From assembly GCA_010094025.1 (NCBI GenBank), contig ML991807.1:1-64000 (forward strand): a stretch of 64,000 nt of DNA, in the 5' to 3' direction. Below, one piece after another: positions 22,674 through 34,641 of this stretch. The first letter of the stretch is position 1; each line of letters opens with the position of its first letter. A model generated the notes under the pieces. That model searched no databases. It saw nothing but the letters and a program-made list of their open reading frames with translations, and was not told where the DNA came from. Made by a program: the position numbers and the translations under genes. This stretch comes from Viridothelium virens. Lineage: Eukaryota > Ascomycota > Dothideomycetes > Trypetheliales > Trypetheliaceae.

Positions 22674-24014
22674 CTACCCTTCATCGGCCTTTTCATTCTG
22701 TTCACGGTCATTACTATCCCCGTCGCTGCTTTTCTTATCATTATCTTTTTTGCCTGCCACACTCTTCTCACCATCTTCAGCTTCTTTCTCATTCTCCTTG
22801 TCCTTTTTTGCTTCTGCTTTCTCCTCAGCCCTCTCTATGCCCTTCTTCAGTAGCCTCCACTCTGGCGCCGGCACACTGAGCAGCTTACAAATGTCCTTTC
22901 TCCTTTCTCTGAACCCTTCATACAGCTCCTTCCAAATCTCTCTCTCCCTACAACTGCCTCCTGCTATGGAACCCCGCCTCGTACCTACACAATCTGGTTG
23001 CATCTCCGAGACCGCTTCCCAAGGCCACATGATCCACGGCTTCGGCAAGGGCCAGTCGCTGAAATGGACCAACTTCGCCTCCCTCATCACTCTCTCTGGA
23101 TCCCAGCTCTCTATTTCTTCTGGCGCGCCCAGGTAATCTGTATGTTTCTGTTTACGAAACTCGCCAGTAAGTAATGCGTATGGGCGATGCGGGAGGATGA
23201 GAGCGGAGGAACCGAAGCGGTAATTCAGGAGGTCCATGTCGATTGTTTGACTAGAAGGAGTGCGAGTGGTGAGAGCAGAGGTCTCAGAGGAACGCCAGTC
23301 GACGAGGGTGGAGAGTAGATGTGAGAGCTCGGAGGTGGAAGGGGTGACCAGGAGAAGGAGCGAGGTAAGGATGCCCTGAGGTAGCCAGTACGCGCGCGGC
23401 ATGGCAATAGGGGTTGGGGGAAGGAGGAAGAGTTCGTCGAGGGGTTGGAGAAGGGTGATGTCGTTGTCGAGGTGGAGGACTCGGCTGTAAGAGGTGAGAT
23501 TGAAGGCTAGGAGCTTGGTGATGGAAGTATCAAAGGTTTCATTTGGGTGGTCGAAGGTGCCGGGTTCGGCACTGCCTGCTACTGCGAGTAATTGGACGGG
23601 ATGCAACTTGACTTTATATGTCTCTTTGGCGAGGTTGAGCAGTTGACTGTCACGGTCTTTGGGCCCTTCAACAGTAAGATCCCATTGCTGTGGATAAAGC
23701 AGGACTCGGTCTGCTTTACTCCCAAGTCTGTCCAGTGCCTCAAAGACCATGATGGCATTGCACAAGGTTGCACTGTCAGTGGCATACTGACTGTAGGCGA
23801 ATTTTGACCAGTCGGTCACGTCCGGTACCTCATTGATCGAAGGAGCGTGAGGTCTCGAGGCGTAGTATATGAGAGCGAAGATGGCCAAAGCAAGCAGTGC
23901 TATAGAGCGCGAGCGTTTGAGTGGTGAGGGCGCCAGAGAAGGATGCTTGCGATCAGAATCAACGAAGGGTAAGCTATTGGATTGTTTGAAACGAGCGTGG
24001 ATGCCTGTGGACAT
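22674..24014 (-). CDS. GT8-family glycosyltransferase, Gnt1-like (type II membrane)
   Basis: This is a Golgi-type glycosyltransferase of the GT8/glycogenin fold. Fungal Gnt1-like members add alpha-linked GlcNAc to mannose-containing glycans. The ATG at 24014 gives 446 aa; the longer frame begins at a non-ATG codon. A short basic cytosolic tail precedes one membrane segment (about 36-52, SIALLALAIFALIYYA). The catalytic domain follows, with CNAIMVFEALDRLGSKADRV and the metal-binding DxD in LHLDNDITLLQPLDELF (about 183-185). Residues after about 395 form a highly charged Lys/Glu/Asp-rich tail without structure motifs, an unusual extension. It is divergent from the GH92 mannosidase, so the two genes share a promoter region and may both concern mannose glycans. 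The exact sugar transferred is inference. Confidence 0.85.
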   Translation of the reverse strand: MSTGIHARFKQSNSLPFVDSDRKHPSLAPSPLKRSRSIALLALAIFALIYYASRPHAPSINEVPDVTDWSKFAYSQYATDSATLCNAIMVFEALDRLGSKADRVLLYPQQWDLTVEGPKDRDSQLLNLAKETYKVKLHPVQLLAVAGSAEPGTFDHPNETFDTSITKLLAFNLTSYSRVLHLDNDITLLQPLDELFLLPPTPIAMPRAYWLPQGILTSLLLLVTPSTSELSHLLSTLVDWRSSETSALTTRTPSSQTIDMDLLNYRFGSSALILPHRPYALLTGEFRKQKHTDYLGAPEEIESWDPERVMREAKLVHFSDWPLPKPWIMWPWEAVSEMQPDCVGTRRGSIAGGSCREREIWKELYEGFRERRKDICKLLSVPAPEWRLLKKGIERAEEKAEAKKDKENEKEAEDGEKSVAGKKDNDKKSSDGDSNDREQNEKADEG

Positions 24015-24591
24015 GTTACAAGCAGATTTTTCGGACAATTAGAGCATTATCAGGGACTGGCCTGTTGTTAGAAAAAGACAGCAATTATATACACGAACAG
24101 GAGAGGCAGTAAAGGTGGGCGTGAAAAAGGAAGGAGAAAAGTCGAGGCTTCCAGTATCGAGATCGAAATCTCCTATTCTGTCAATCTATCGCACGGTTGC
24201 CATTGCCGAATCGGGCAGGGTTCCCTCCACAACACCTCTCTTCCACTTGCAATCCGCCTTTCCCTTACAATCGTCAGCTTCAGATTTCACGCGTCGACTG
24301 CATCTAATTATCGACTGGTGTGCCAGGGGAAATTTTGGCGTGGCCGGGGGGGCTGCATCCTGTGATGCTAGGGGACGTGATGTCACTGCAACAGCGCGGG
24401 GCCAATGTCGATGCCTCCCCGCAATCCTTTGGTCAGTTTGTGGACCAGCCTTTGGATATGGGATGATGCTCCTAACCATAGATATGTATATATAATATGA
24501 TATCTCAATGCCAGGCTTCGTAGACTGGGCGAACCTTAGTGCCGCCTACCTGGATAGGTTAGAGCCTCTGTATACCCCCTTTGTTGACAGG
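24015..24591. promoter_or_regulatory. Divergent promoter region of GT8 and GH92
   Basis: A TATATAATA run at 24487-24495 faces the GH92 gene. An in-frame ATG at 24508 lies only about 13 bp past it, too close to be in the transcript if this is the TATA box. The ATG at 24592 is about 100 bp past it. CreA-like GCGGGG and CCGGGG matches occur near 24.34-24.40 kb. I see no gene here. Confidence 0.4.
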
Positions 24592-27156
24592 ATGCGTCCA
24601 TTATTTTACTCCTTTCTATTTGTCTCATATACGCTGGGGACGGGGACGTCATATCATGAAAATACAGGCGTGCTGCAATATGTGAATCCCAAAATTGGGA
24701 CGTTCGGTTACAGCCCCAATGGAAATGGAGGCATGATTCCATCTGTGTCGGTGCCTTTTGGCATGACACGATGGACCCCACAATCAAGGGAGAACTTCAT
24801 CTCGCAGTGCCCATACCACGATGCAGACCAGTATATCCATGGGTTTCAAGCAACTCATCAGCCGGCGATATGGATGGGAGAGTCTGGCCAGGTGGTCCTA
24901 ACTCCAGGTGTGGGTAAAGTCCAGACACTCTTTGAACAAAGGGCACACAAAATGGATAAGGCAAATGAGATTAGTACACCGTACATCTACGAGGTGACTA
25001 TTGATTCCCAAGCGGTCGAGGCCGACGCGAACCTTACAGAAAGCATATATTCGCCGGTTCCCGGAGGAGCACAACCCGTTCCGGATGATGTGAGAGAGGG
25101 AGCGAACGCGCGGACCAGAAGGGCACTGCCTGAGCAGCCAAGGCCTACAAATCCAGCGAGTAACAGCGGTCAGATCCTGTATGGGGACGACGGTGGTGGT
25201 TCAATCAAGGTGACTATCTCTCCACTCCCAGGCCAAGCACCCCCCAGCTGACTAGAGCTCTAGGTAGCCTTGACTGCGACATCACACGTTGGCCATTTGC
25301 GATTCGACTTCCTTCAAAACGTCACGTCTTCTTATCCCTCTCAAAGTCCATCCAAAGAACCGTATGTATATGTGCAAGCAACCCGTGCAAACTGGACTGG
25401 CCATGTTGAGATCAATCCCTCTACCCAAGAGCTATCAGGCACCAATCCGCAAAGGCAGGATTATGCCCTTGGCCCCTCGCGCGCACCGTCGTTTAGCGGG
25501 TACTTTGTCTCTCGTTTCTCAGAACCATTTTCTTCATTTGGCGTAGCCCAGGCAGGCCGAATCCGCTCAGGCGTCACAGTTGCGAATGGCACTCAGATTG
25601 GAGCGTTTGTAACTTTTTCTAATAGCACAAAACGTGTTGAAGTACGCACAGGTGTTTCTTTTGTAAGCATTGAGCAAGCACGGAGGAATTTGGAGGTTGA
25701 GGCGCCCCCCAACACTACATTCGATGCAGTTGTCGAAGAAGTAAAGGAGGCGTGGTTGGAGAAGCTGGGCAGAGTAACCATTGAAGGAGTGAACCAAACA
25801 TCCTCCAGCCATGATCCTCGGACCATATGGTATACTGGCCTATTCCACGCACTTCAGTACCCATCAGATTTCTCAGAGCCGACCGAAAGTAAGACTGGGG
25901 GTCTCCGCACGTTCTATAGTGGTTATACCGATTCGATTCATGAGGCGGAGGATTCGTATTTTCAATCCTTCTCCATCTGGGACACTTTTCGAGCTGAACA
26001 TAGCCTACTCACTCTCTTTGCCCCAGAAAGGGTCAATAGTATTATGAGGTCTCTCGTGCAAATATTCAGCTGGTCCGGCCGCTTGCCGATGTGGGCTAAT
26101 GTCGTGGAGACAAACATCATGATTGGCACTCACGTTGACGCCGTCTTGGCCAACGCTCTTGTCAGAGGCTTCCATGGATTTGACATCGCTCAAGCCTGGG
26201 CTGGTGTCAAGAAAAATGCCTTTGACCCTCCGGACCAAGACTCCCAGCTCCTCTATTACGACCGAGAACCGTATACTCCTGACGAGGTCCGCGCTGGTCT
26301 CACCTCCTACATGCAGCCAGGAGGAGGCTATGTCCCCAATGATAGATGGGCCGAAAGCGCTTCGCGAACCCTCGACTATGCCCTTGATGACTTCGCGGCC
26401 TCCGTTGTGGCTGCCCATGCCGGCGACAACGCAACCGCAGCTGGGCTTCTTGCGCGAGCTCAAAACTATCACAATATCTACAATGCCAATACAACCTTTA
26501 TGGAAGCCAGAAATGCAAACGGCACCTGGGCGGGGTCTGATCAGGGCTGGACCGAAGGCGACGACTGGGTCTACACTTTCGACGTGATGCACGACCCCGA
26601 TGGTCTGGCCAGCATGATGGGCGGCGCCGCAAACCTTAAATCCAAACTCGACGCGCACTTCAACGGAGGTCATAACGATCAGACAAATGAGCCGTCGCAT
26701 CACGTCCCTTACCTTTACGCAGCAATCGGGTACCCGGCTAACACGCAGAACCTAACAAGGAAAATTGCCTGGGAAAATTATAACGCGACGTCGGCGGGTC
26801 TGGGCGGAAACGAAGATCTGGGGCAGATGAGCGCGTGGTACATCTTCTCAGCACTTGGTTTCTACCCCGTAAATCCTGCTACGGATGAGTACGTTGTCGG
26901 GGCGCCTTTTTTTGAGACAGTGACACTGCGGTTTCCGGCTGGTGCAGCAACTGGGGGCGTTGTGAGCGTTGAGCAAGATGAGCTCACTTTAGTAATTAGC
27001 GCACCGGATGCGCCGAAGAAGCCCTTCGTAAAGAGTTTGAAAGTGGATGGGAGGAATGTGGAGAAGCCGATTCTAACCCATGGGGAGATTGTAGGAGCTG
27101 GGAGGATCGAGTTCGAGATGGCGGATACGCCACAGGACTGGGGAACACTCAATTAG
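24592..27156 (+). CDS. Secreted GH92 alpha-mannosidase
   Basis: GH92 enzymes are calcium-dependent inverting exo-alpha-mannosidases, commonly alpha-1,2-specific, acting on N-glycans or fungal mannan. Exons are 24592-25209 and 25264-27156; the 54-bp intron has a GTGACT donor, a CTGAC branch and a TAG acceptor, and joins IKV to ALTATSHVGH. The protein is 836 aa. The chosen start gives a signal peptide (MRPLFYSFLFVSYTLG); an upstream in-frame ATG at 24508 would add 28 residues and bury it. Motifs are NPKIGTFGYSPNGNGGMIPS, PFGMTRWTPQ, FHALQYPSDF, SFSIWDTFRAEHSL, HDPDGLASMMGG and NEDLGQMSAWYIFSALGFYP, which carries the family's catalytic Glu (about residue 723). The family is certain. Confidence 0.95.
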
Positions 27157-27962
27157 CAGACGAGACCACCAGACAGGAATTTTCGATGCTGACCCATGGC
27201 CATGCTTCTTGTAGAACCGACCTAATTTTTGTTTCCTTCATTGTACCCCTTTCACAGTGTGAGAGTACTCTAGCCGGTGAAGTCCCACGGCACTTTCCGT
27301 GCTTACGGTCACACCAACTCAACTTTTGCCCTTTACAGCAACTCATCGGGTCTGGACGGCAGATTTGAAGGCGCAGCTGAAGGCAGGTAAGCATTTATGG
27401 AAGCGGAATGAAAGCCACGTGCCTTGGAAAGAGGTGTTTCACGCACCTACGTTGTACCGCGTGCCTCGCAGTTCCTACCATAAGCCGCATTTAACAGCAC
27501 GGAAGGCGCACAACGTCATCTCTGCTCAGCCATACTACCCATCAACTATGCAACCACCAACAAAGGCAAGTCGTCCGCTCCGACATATCTGACTTTTTAT
27601 GACACATACTATCCCAAATGTATGCAGCGGTGAGCTTGGCCTCCCGAACTCATTGCCCTATCCTGGGAACTGTGGAGCGCGATGAGCCAGGGGTAAGGCA
27701 GCAGCTGTCCTCGGAAATGAGATGGCTTGATTCGAGGCCAAGGCGAATAAGGCGGCAACGTCCACAGTGACAAAACAAAAGGCATGTCATTAAAAATCTG
27801 GAGTTCCAATTCAGAAATAACAATTTCACAGCCAAAGATAGGAACACAGCTAACGAGCGTCCGTCTAGTCGCGAACGCTAGACCTCAACCTTTTCTTGAC
27901 TTAGCAAAGTACAACCTTAACAATACACTCAGATCCCCTAAATGTTTCAAAAGCAGCCCACT
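27157..27962. other. convergent spacer, no gene recognised
   Basis: About 0.8 kb between the GH92 stop and the stop of the small secreted protein gene. The open frames are short and motif-free. Confidence 0.5.
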
Positions 27963-28749
27963 CTAGGAAGTTCCCGATTCGCACGCCGTAACCGTGGTCG
28001 TAGAGTAAGCATCGTAGACGGTCTTAATGCCGCCCGTGCAGACCTACACATCGCGCCACGCATTAGCTTCTGAACTTTCCCTGACACTCCCCAGCATTGT
28101 GGATCAAAAGGATAAATGAACAAACTACAGCATCAACTTCAACGAAACAATGTGAAAAAAGCACTTACAGGACCCACCCCTCCAGGAGGCAAGGTCGTCG
28201 TCGTCAATACGCAACCCTGGCAGTCAATGGAAGTCGTCGCCGTGTGCGCCGCGCTCACTCGCGTGCAGGCAATTCCGCCGCGGGTCGTGATCGTCGACGT
28301 GCATGGCTCAATCGGCCCGCCAGGATTGCTCAATGGCGAGGTCGTAAGGCTCCGGGGCGGGTAGGAAGTGACGGTCTGAATGGGGCCGCCGGGCTGGATT
28401 GATGGGGCGCAAGTCGTCACGGTGGTGGTGCCCGGGTTGATCTTGGTAGATAGACAGGCCTAGGTTCGGTTTTGTGAATACGGTGGCTGGTAGGGAAGCT
28501 TGATGGGTGAAGAATGGAAAGAGGGCAAGGCAGAAGGAGTGGGAGAGAGCAACTCACGATCTCGCAAATGGGACCGATGGCTGTCTCTAGGGCGCAGCCG
28601 TGGCAGTCAATCGTTGCAGTCGCGGTATGAGCGCTTCTAGGCGGGCAGCAGCCGCCAGGCTCGCGGATGATGGAGGTGCAGGTTGCATAGTCTTGGGCGA
28701 AGCCAAGGGAGGCGATAGATAGGAGAAGGACGGTAGTCTTCATCATCAT
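27963..28749 (-). CDS. Small secreted Cys/Thr-rich protein with two internal repeats
   Basis: Minus-strand exons are 28749-28558, 28459-28169 and 28043-27963; introns are 98 and 125 bp with GTGAGT and GTAAGT donors. The joined protein is 187 aa. It has a signal peptide (MMMKTTVLLLSIASLGFA). Two copies of a module of about 45 residues follow, each starting CTS(I/T)I and carrying (S)AHTAT..IDC.GC.L and ending in GP. Thr-rich stretches (TTTVTTC, TTTVTAC) lie between and after. The repeated C-x-x-C pairs suggest disulfide-linked small domains. A second acceptor 15 nt further along would shorten exon 2 by five residues. I do not recognise a named family. Secretion and duplication are direct readings; a cell-surface or effector-like role is inference. 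Confidence 0.75.
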
Positions 28750-29403
28750 GATTCTCTAACAATGAGGTCTCGATGCTGGGAAGAAAGTATTGGAGAGGCT
28801 GAGGGATAGGGAGAGCTTGAGAGCCCACCTTCGGACCCTTTTATACATCTGTGTTTTGTCCACGGACCTACGCGAGGACGGTCAAGACTCTGCTATTTAC
28901 GAGGTTACGTCTCTCATCTTTTGGAAATGGGAGCGTGGTCGCCGTTCTATGCTGCCTAACAGCGGGATATTCGAGAGACAAAACTGCCGCGTTAATTGGG
29001 CTGTCAGCCACAGGTGAGATCAGGGTGATTGTGTCTCGCATCCCGTCAGCAACATATTATTGGACCCTCCCGAGGGCGCAATTGCCATTTCTAAAAAGGC
29101 AATCTAGGCGATCTATGGGGCCAGTAGAAGCTGAAGGTCGCTGTGGGTCAGCGCAACTATGCCCAGGACCGAAGTAGAAACGCCACAGTTCATATAGCTG
29201 CTGTGAAAATGACATGACCCTCCAGTCATTACCATCTCCGTCGAAGGAGAACGGTATAACGCCTACGGGAGCTGACGGCAGCTTGCAGTTGACTGGACTG
29301 AATGGCTCGAAGGGTAGCGAGGACACTGCCACTGCGTATTGCCTAGCGGGAGAGTAACGGATATGTGAACAATGGATCAATATGCATTTCTAATTTTTCT
29401 TAT
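28750..29403. other. intergenic 0.65 kb
   Basis: This is the promoter of the small secreted protein gene on its left, with the TATA box, and the 3' end of the MFS gene on its right. No gene is seen. Confidence 0.5.
28838..28845 (-). promoter_or_regulatory. TATA box of the small secreted protein gene
   Basis: TATAAAAG on the minus strand lies 89-96 bp upstream of the start codon at 28749. It is a strong consensus at a usual distance, which supports the gene being expressed. Confidence 0.5.
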
Positions 29404-31728
29404 CTAATGAAATCTGTTTCGGTCCGCAAACTGGGTATTTTCGAGATAGACTTCGATCTAGTGTGAGGAAATTTTTTTTTAGCAATCCAGATATTCGAAA
29501 CGCGCAAATGTGGGTTCTCACCTTTCTATTCATCTTCTTGTCCACGTCTTTACAACAAGCGCACGCGATGAGTCCTGCGATACCGAATGCCATAGAAGTC
29601 ATCGCCACGACGCTGGAAAGTAGATCAGGTTAGCGATATATCCAACACTTGGACATTTCCACTGATGATAACCTACAAAATGGCTCTGCAGTATGAATCA
29701 TTGATGGCTGGGGTCACAGCTTCTACGACTGACGGGCTGAATGATGTCGCCAGCGTGGAACCGCTGATCGCTTTGAAAAGGTCCGGCAGCTTGGTGGTTG
29801 GGACACCAGCCGCTGCCGCTGCGGGGGGGACACGCTTCTGGAGTTCGCTTGCAAGGGTATTGTCGAGGACCGTGGTGTAAACCGCCGTGCCAACTGAAAG
29901 TCTGTTAGGGCCCTAAAATGTCCTAAAGTCGACATCGAGGGGTAAGACTTACTCGCACCGGCGGCAAAGCGGAAAGTTCCAGAGATTCCTCCAGCGATAC
30001 CGAGATCCTTATGCTGCACTCCCATCTGTGTAATGGCGATTGCAAGATAGATTGCATACCCGAATCCCATTTGTGAAAGAAAGACAAACGCGATCATTGT
30101 TGACTTGTTGTACGGCGTGACAAGCCCCAATAAAGATCCAAACAGGACCATGACGAAGGACGAACCGGTCAATTGCCACTGCCAATGTCTGATTTTGCTT
30201 CCAAAAAAGGTTAACAGCATGGCACCAGTGGTGATAGCAAATCCTTGAGGTAGTGAGAGAGCAACAGCGTATTTCCAGTCAGTACCGCCATTCGTATAAA
30301 AGACTGTGATCATAGTAGGCCAGATGATGCTGCTTGAGTAGTAGAACATATTGACAACACCTAGTGCAATCGCCGGAGCAGTGAAATCTCGACCCCATGA
30401 TGAAACGAAAATGTGCCGAGGGGTAATTGGGTGTTTAGGCACAAAGGTTTCCCAGAGTGCAAAGACAACCAGGAAGAAAAATCCTATCACAAGAGGTGCG
30501 ACTACGTGGGCGTCGGATGAAGGATAGACTCCGGCCCAGACGATACCCATAAGGACTGGAACTGCGCCGATCGCAAAAAGCAACATGCCTAGAAGACTTT
30601 ATTAGGCTTTCCCAGATCCGTGGAATCCATATACTTACCGACATAATCAAGCTCCTTGAGAGTTTGCGGGATGGATATGCCAGCACTGCGACCACCGTCA
30701 GAATATTTCACAATCGAAACCTTCAAGAAACTTACGGATGGGCCGGTGGGAAATAGAAGAACAAAAGTCCGAGGAATGACAGAAATTGGAGGATAGTCAT
30801 GGACCAATAATTCCATTGCCAGGTACCGAATTCGAGTCCATATCTGGCAGTGACAGGAGCCACAATGACGGTAATATAGATTACGGAGTCGGCAAAGACA
30901 ACGCCAATGTGTCGCCATTTGTTAGGAAGAAGTTCAGGTAGTGCGAAAGCCGCCATCTGCCACATATTAGTCACAATCTAGACGGCATCTCGCAATTGAT
31001 ACTGACCTGGCACAAAGCTCCGCCAAAGCCTATAATAACCATTCCAGCAGTAATCTGATTGCTGGTCTTCGCAGATGCTACGACAATGTGGCCCACGGTC
31101 GTGATCTGGAAAAAATTATTAGCATGATCTTTGCCATTTTCTCTTGTCCTTGGTATTTATCATACAAGGTTCCCTATCACTAAAAACCAGCGGCGACCAA
31201 GGAGATCGGAATTGGGCCCGCTGTTGCCGCGGTCAGTGGACAGTCTCGCAAACAGACCGCGCAGGTGTACTTACAACCACAGAAAGGAGACTGTGATGGC
31301 AATCGTCCATGCCTAGGTGTGACTCTGTCAATTGATTGTTTCGGAGCTGTCGAATTGGTTTATTTACCGGAATATACCACACATAGCCACTGGGGTCGCC
31401 TAGCTCGGCAGACACTTGGCTTCCAATGGCTGCCATGACGGGAACAGCCCAAAAGGAAAGGCCATAACCAAGAGACAAGATCTGGTTGAATGGTTAGCAT
31501 ATCTGCGAGGCCAAGAATATTCACCTCAAAATTGGCACTTACCAAGCAGACAATCCACGTCTTGAGCGTGACTACTGGCTCGAACTCCTCAGACAGTTTG
31601 TCCGTTTCCACACTCCTTTCCACATCATCAGAACCATTCTCTCCAGATTCGCGAGACACCGGAAGTTGCGCCTGCTCCGTCTCTGTCATAATCATCTTAT
31701 CGTCACCCGCGAATTCATCGATAGCCAT
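29404..31728 (-). CDS. MFS transporter, TRI12-like drug/toxin efflux family
   Basis: A proton-driven export pump of the 14-helix type is predicted, in the plasma membrane. Eleven minus-strand exons join in phase: 31728-31543, 31481-31368, 31312-31275, 31220-31166, 31105-31007, 30956-30736, 30685-30639, 30588-29953, 29893-29677, 29612-29522 and 29457-29404. The ten introns are 50-64 bp and the product is 585 aa. A hydrophilic acidic N-terminus (about 55 residues) precedes the helices. Motifs are GPNSDLLGRRWF (the loop 2-3 MFS signature, formed across a splice), GFGGALCQMAAFALPELLPNKWR, KELDYVGMLLF, GISGTFRFAAGAIGTAVYTTVL and the C-terminal CCKDVDKKMNRKIEVYLEN typical of TRI12-like proteins. 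The substrate is unknown; no polyketide or peptide synthase lies in the window. Confidence 0.9.
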
Positions 31729-33000
31729 GTTGCTTCAATGCTGACCCACTGTGGAGGATAGGTTTCGGGCCGGCAATTGCGCAATGAAGACGCAACGAGA
31801 TGATGCAAATGTAAGAATGTAAAGTGAAGGGTTCTTAGGGAAATAACGACGACCACGAGGGAAAAAAATTAATTAATCCCAGATCGCCACGAGGTGAAAG
31901 GATCCCACCGGGACGCGACTTCCTCAAAGAATCAGACGCAGCGCCGCAGCACCTCAGTCCCAAACACCACCAACCTACCCACCAAGCTTCCCCGGCTACA
32001 ACTGCTGATATTATCGGAGGAAAGATGGCGTTTCTTGAGGGGCTCAAGCAGGCATGATTGGCACAGACTACGGCGATGGAGAGCATTAGGCAAGAAAGGC
32101 GAGCTCTCATAGCAATGCATTGAGTTCTGACGGCGTGGCTTCCTGACTCGGGCCGGGCTCCTTCCTTGACTCGCCTCGAAGGTTGCGGCACTGGACTACT
32201 AGGGACACCCACTGTTGACAAGCGGGAGCGGGCTTAGCGGGACGGGAATAAAGCCTAACTGGGCATTCTGAGGAGGGGTGTGATGCGACGAATAAGAATA
32301 GTGGTCTGAAGGGTGAGGATCTAAATTATAAGAGACAGTGCGGTCAGGGAGTGGAGGGTTCTGGATCGGCGGGCAAGAAAGTCAATTTCGGAGGTGCGGT
32401 CATGAACGGACTCGCTAGATTTTGAGCGGCGCAGAACGCCAGGGACGGCCCTGACTGGTAATCCCGGCAGCCGCATGCTTTAGCTGCGGATCCCACATGT
32501 GTTCGGCCGTCCGGCTAGGATCCGGTCGGGAGAGCAGTCCTTGCAAAAGGTGCATGCGCTGCAATGCTACCTGCAGCTGTCAAATCCGTACAATCGGAAG
32601 TCGAGACGTACCAGTATCGGGCCAATTGCATTGCATATATATTATGAAGACTTGGACCTCCTTGTCGGCGCGTCCGAAAACACCCTTCTTGACGTCAAGG
32701 GAAGAAATGGAGTTGCTGAGATAGCTATAGACAACGTTCCCAGTCTGGCACTAAAACGGCCTTAGACATAGCCGGTCTCTTGATCTACAAGGGTGCTATG
32801 CAGATCGCTAGCCTTAAATGTACGACCCTCAGGCTTACCAAGCGCAATGATAACTAGTTTGCAGACCATAGACACCGTAACAGATTTGCCGTTCGGCTAT
32901 CCGAAAAGTAGCGAACCAAAGTTCAAAGTATCGGATTTCTCCATACCTCTAGTGCTTCATCAGACTTCATCTGTGTCATCATGCAGCGTGAGCATTCCAA
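31729..33000. other. intergenic 1.3 kb, MFS promoter side
   Basis: I see the MFS upstream region and no supportable gene. The frames around 32.5-33.0 kb are short and motif-free. Confidence 0.5.
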
Positions 33001-34641
33001 TTAGACCCGGTTGTGTGCGTCCTCACTTGAGACGGTGTATTCTTGCGTGACAAAGATGTCCCTCGGGTCGTCGCTCATTTTACTCTCATGTCCATGCTGA
33101 ATGATAATTTGTTCGTCGCTTGCACCAGAACTAAGTCTCTGCGTACCTTTCGGATGTCGTCGCCACCCCACCGAGCCGAGTTCAAAGTGCTTGTCGCTAT
33201 CATCTTTGTTAGACGCTGTAGACGACTCGCCGCCGCTGCCCGAGAATTTCTTGCCATAGGCTTGACTGCCCCCAGGCGTTCTATTCCTCGATCCATTTCG
33301 TGTCGACTGAAACCAGGTAGTGTTGTTGAAGAGTGGTTTAATTCCAGGCAGGCAGACGACAATAGTAGCGACGAATTCTTCTCGATTGGCCCAGCCCAGG
33401 GCGATGGGAAGATCAGAGATAGATCGGAGGGAGTAATAGGCACGAAGTATCGTAGCAATCATGACAAATATGCCAGACCCAAACATTGCTCCAAGGATAA
33501 GCTTGTGACGAACTGGCACCTTCACCTTGAAGAGGAGGGGCATTGGGATAAGCATTACTCCAAAATCAGTCCTATTCAAGGTTTGATCAGTGTTCCGACT
33601 TCTTAAAAACATCCAGCCAGCGGTTTGTCAGCGGATTGCAGAGTGGCTACCTACAAGGCATTAAGTGTTGCAATTACGACGTAATTAGGTGGACGGACAG
33701 TGCAGTTATCTTCGGAAGATGTCAGCCGCGAAAATGACAAGATATGCAATGTGCATGCGGGAAATCTCACCCCCCGGATATGGCTTGATCTGCCAGCTGT
33801 GTGACGGTGGCAAGCAAATGCAGACATGTGTCAATACGCACGCAAGCCAAGTGCAAACCGTGAAAGCACTCATGCCCATGACGAGTCGCTCCTGCTGCCA
33901 AACTCCGGATCTAGATGCCCTATGTTAATTGCGCTCGGTCAATATCAAAACGGGAGCGGATCGTACCCCATCTTAGCGTACAGACTCAAGAGGACTCCTT
34001 TCAAACACCAAATGAAGCAAAGATACCAGATCCAGTTCATGAATGCCAACTTGGAACCCAAGACCAGGCTTGGGATTTTGCTCTCGGGTACTTCCATGGC
34101 GGTCTGATCATTCAAGCCGATGTTGTTGCCGTATTTCTCTGTCATATCAAAAATGAGTCATGTATTCTAAACATTGTAGGCCACCATTCCCTTCCGAAGG
34201 GCCTATGGTGAGGGTTGAAAAGGCAACATGCTGGGGCTACATTCGTCGCGATGACCATGATATGGTGTAGATTTCGCAGAACGGCACAAACTCAAAGCCA
34301 GACGGGAAAATAAGAAATGTGCAGAAAAATGGAAGTAGTTGCAACAAGTTGGAAGTCTTCCGGGTGTCCGAGAAAAGGCAGGAAGGTGTACCTACCGAGT
34401 AGATAGATCCCGGCTGTTGTAAGTGAATAGAAGATCTAGACCACAATGTCAGATACTTCGATATTTGGAACCAGAGCTTGTTTCGGTGGACGGCGCTTAC
34501 CATGGCCAGCCCAGCAAACAGGTCACCCAGCCCAAGGTTGCGGATACCAGCAACCTTAACTCGAGCATAGAAGCGAAGAAGCAAGAAGCTCATAGCAACG
34601 GCATACTCGCCGAAGGTCTCCCCAAGCAATGAATAGGCCAT
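33001..34641 (-). CDS. Rhodopsin-domain integral membrane protein (PTH11/SAT4 type)
   Basis: These seven-helix proteins are common in Pezizomycotina. Some, such as PTH11, act in surface sensing; most are uncharacterised. Six minus-strand exons join in phase: 34641-34501, 34436-34397, 34138-33967, 33910-33771, 33709-33655 and 33571-33001, giving 372 aa. Helices are visible in FGEYAVAMSFLLLRFYARV, the DLFAGLAM-IFYSLTTAGIYLL junction, LAFMNWIWYLCFIWCLKGVL, MGMSAFTVCTWLACVL, the LTDFGVMLIPMPLLFKVKV block and LILGAMFGSGIFVMIATILR. The conserved W-Q-x-x-P-x-P-G-x-x-C loop (WQIKPYPGDNC) is formed by splicing. The C-terminal tail of about 120 residues is Ser/Gly-rich. No CFEM domain is present. Intron 2 is 258 bp, far longer than the others, with no coding signal I can support. 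Confidence 0.85.
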
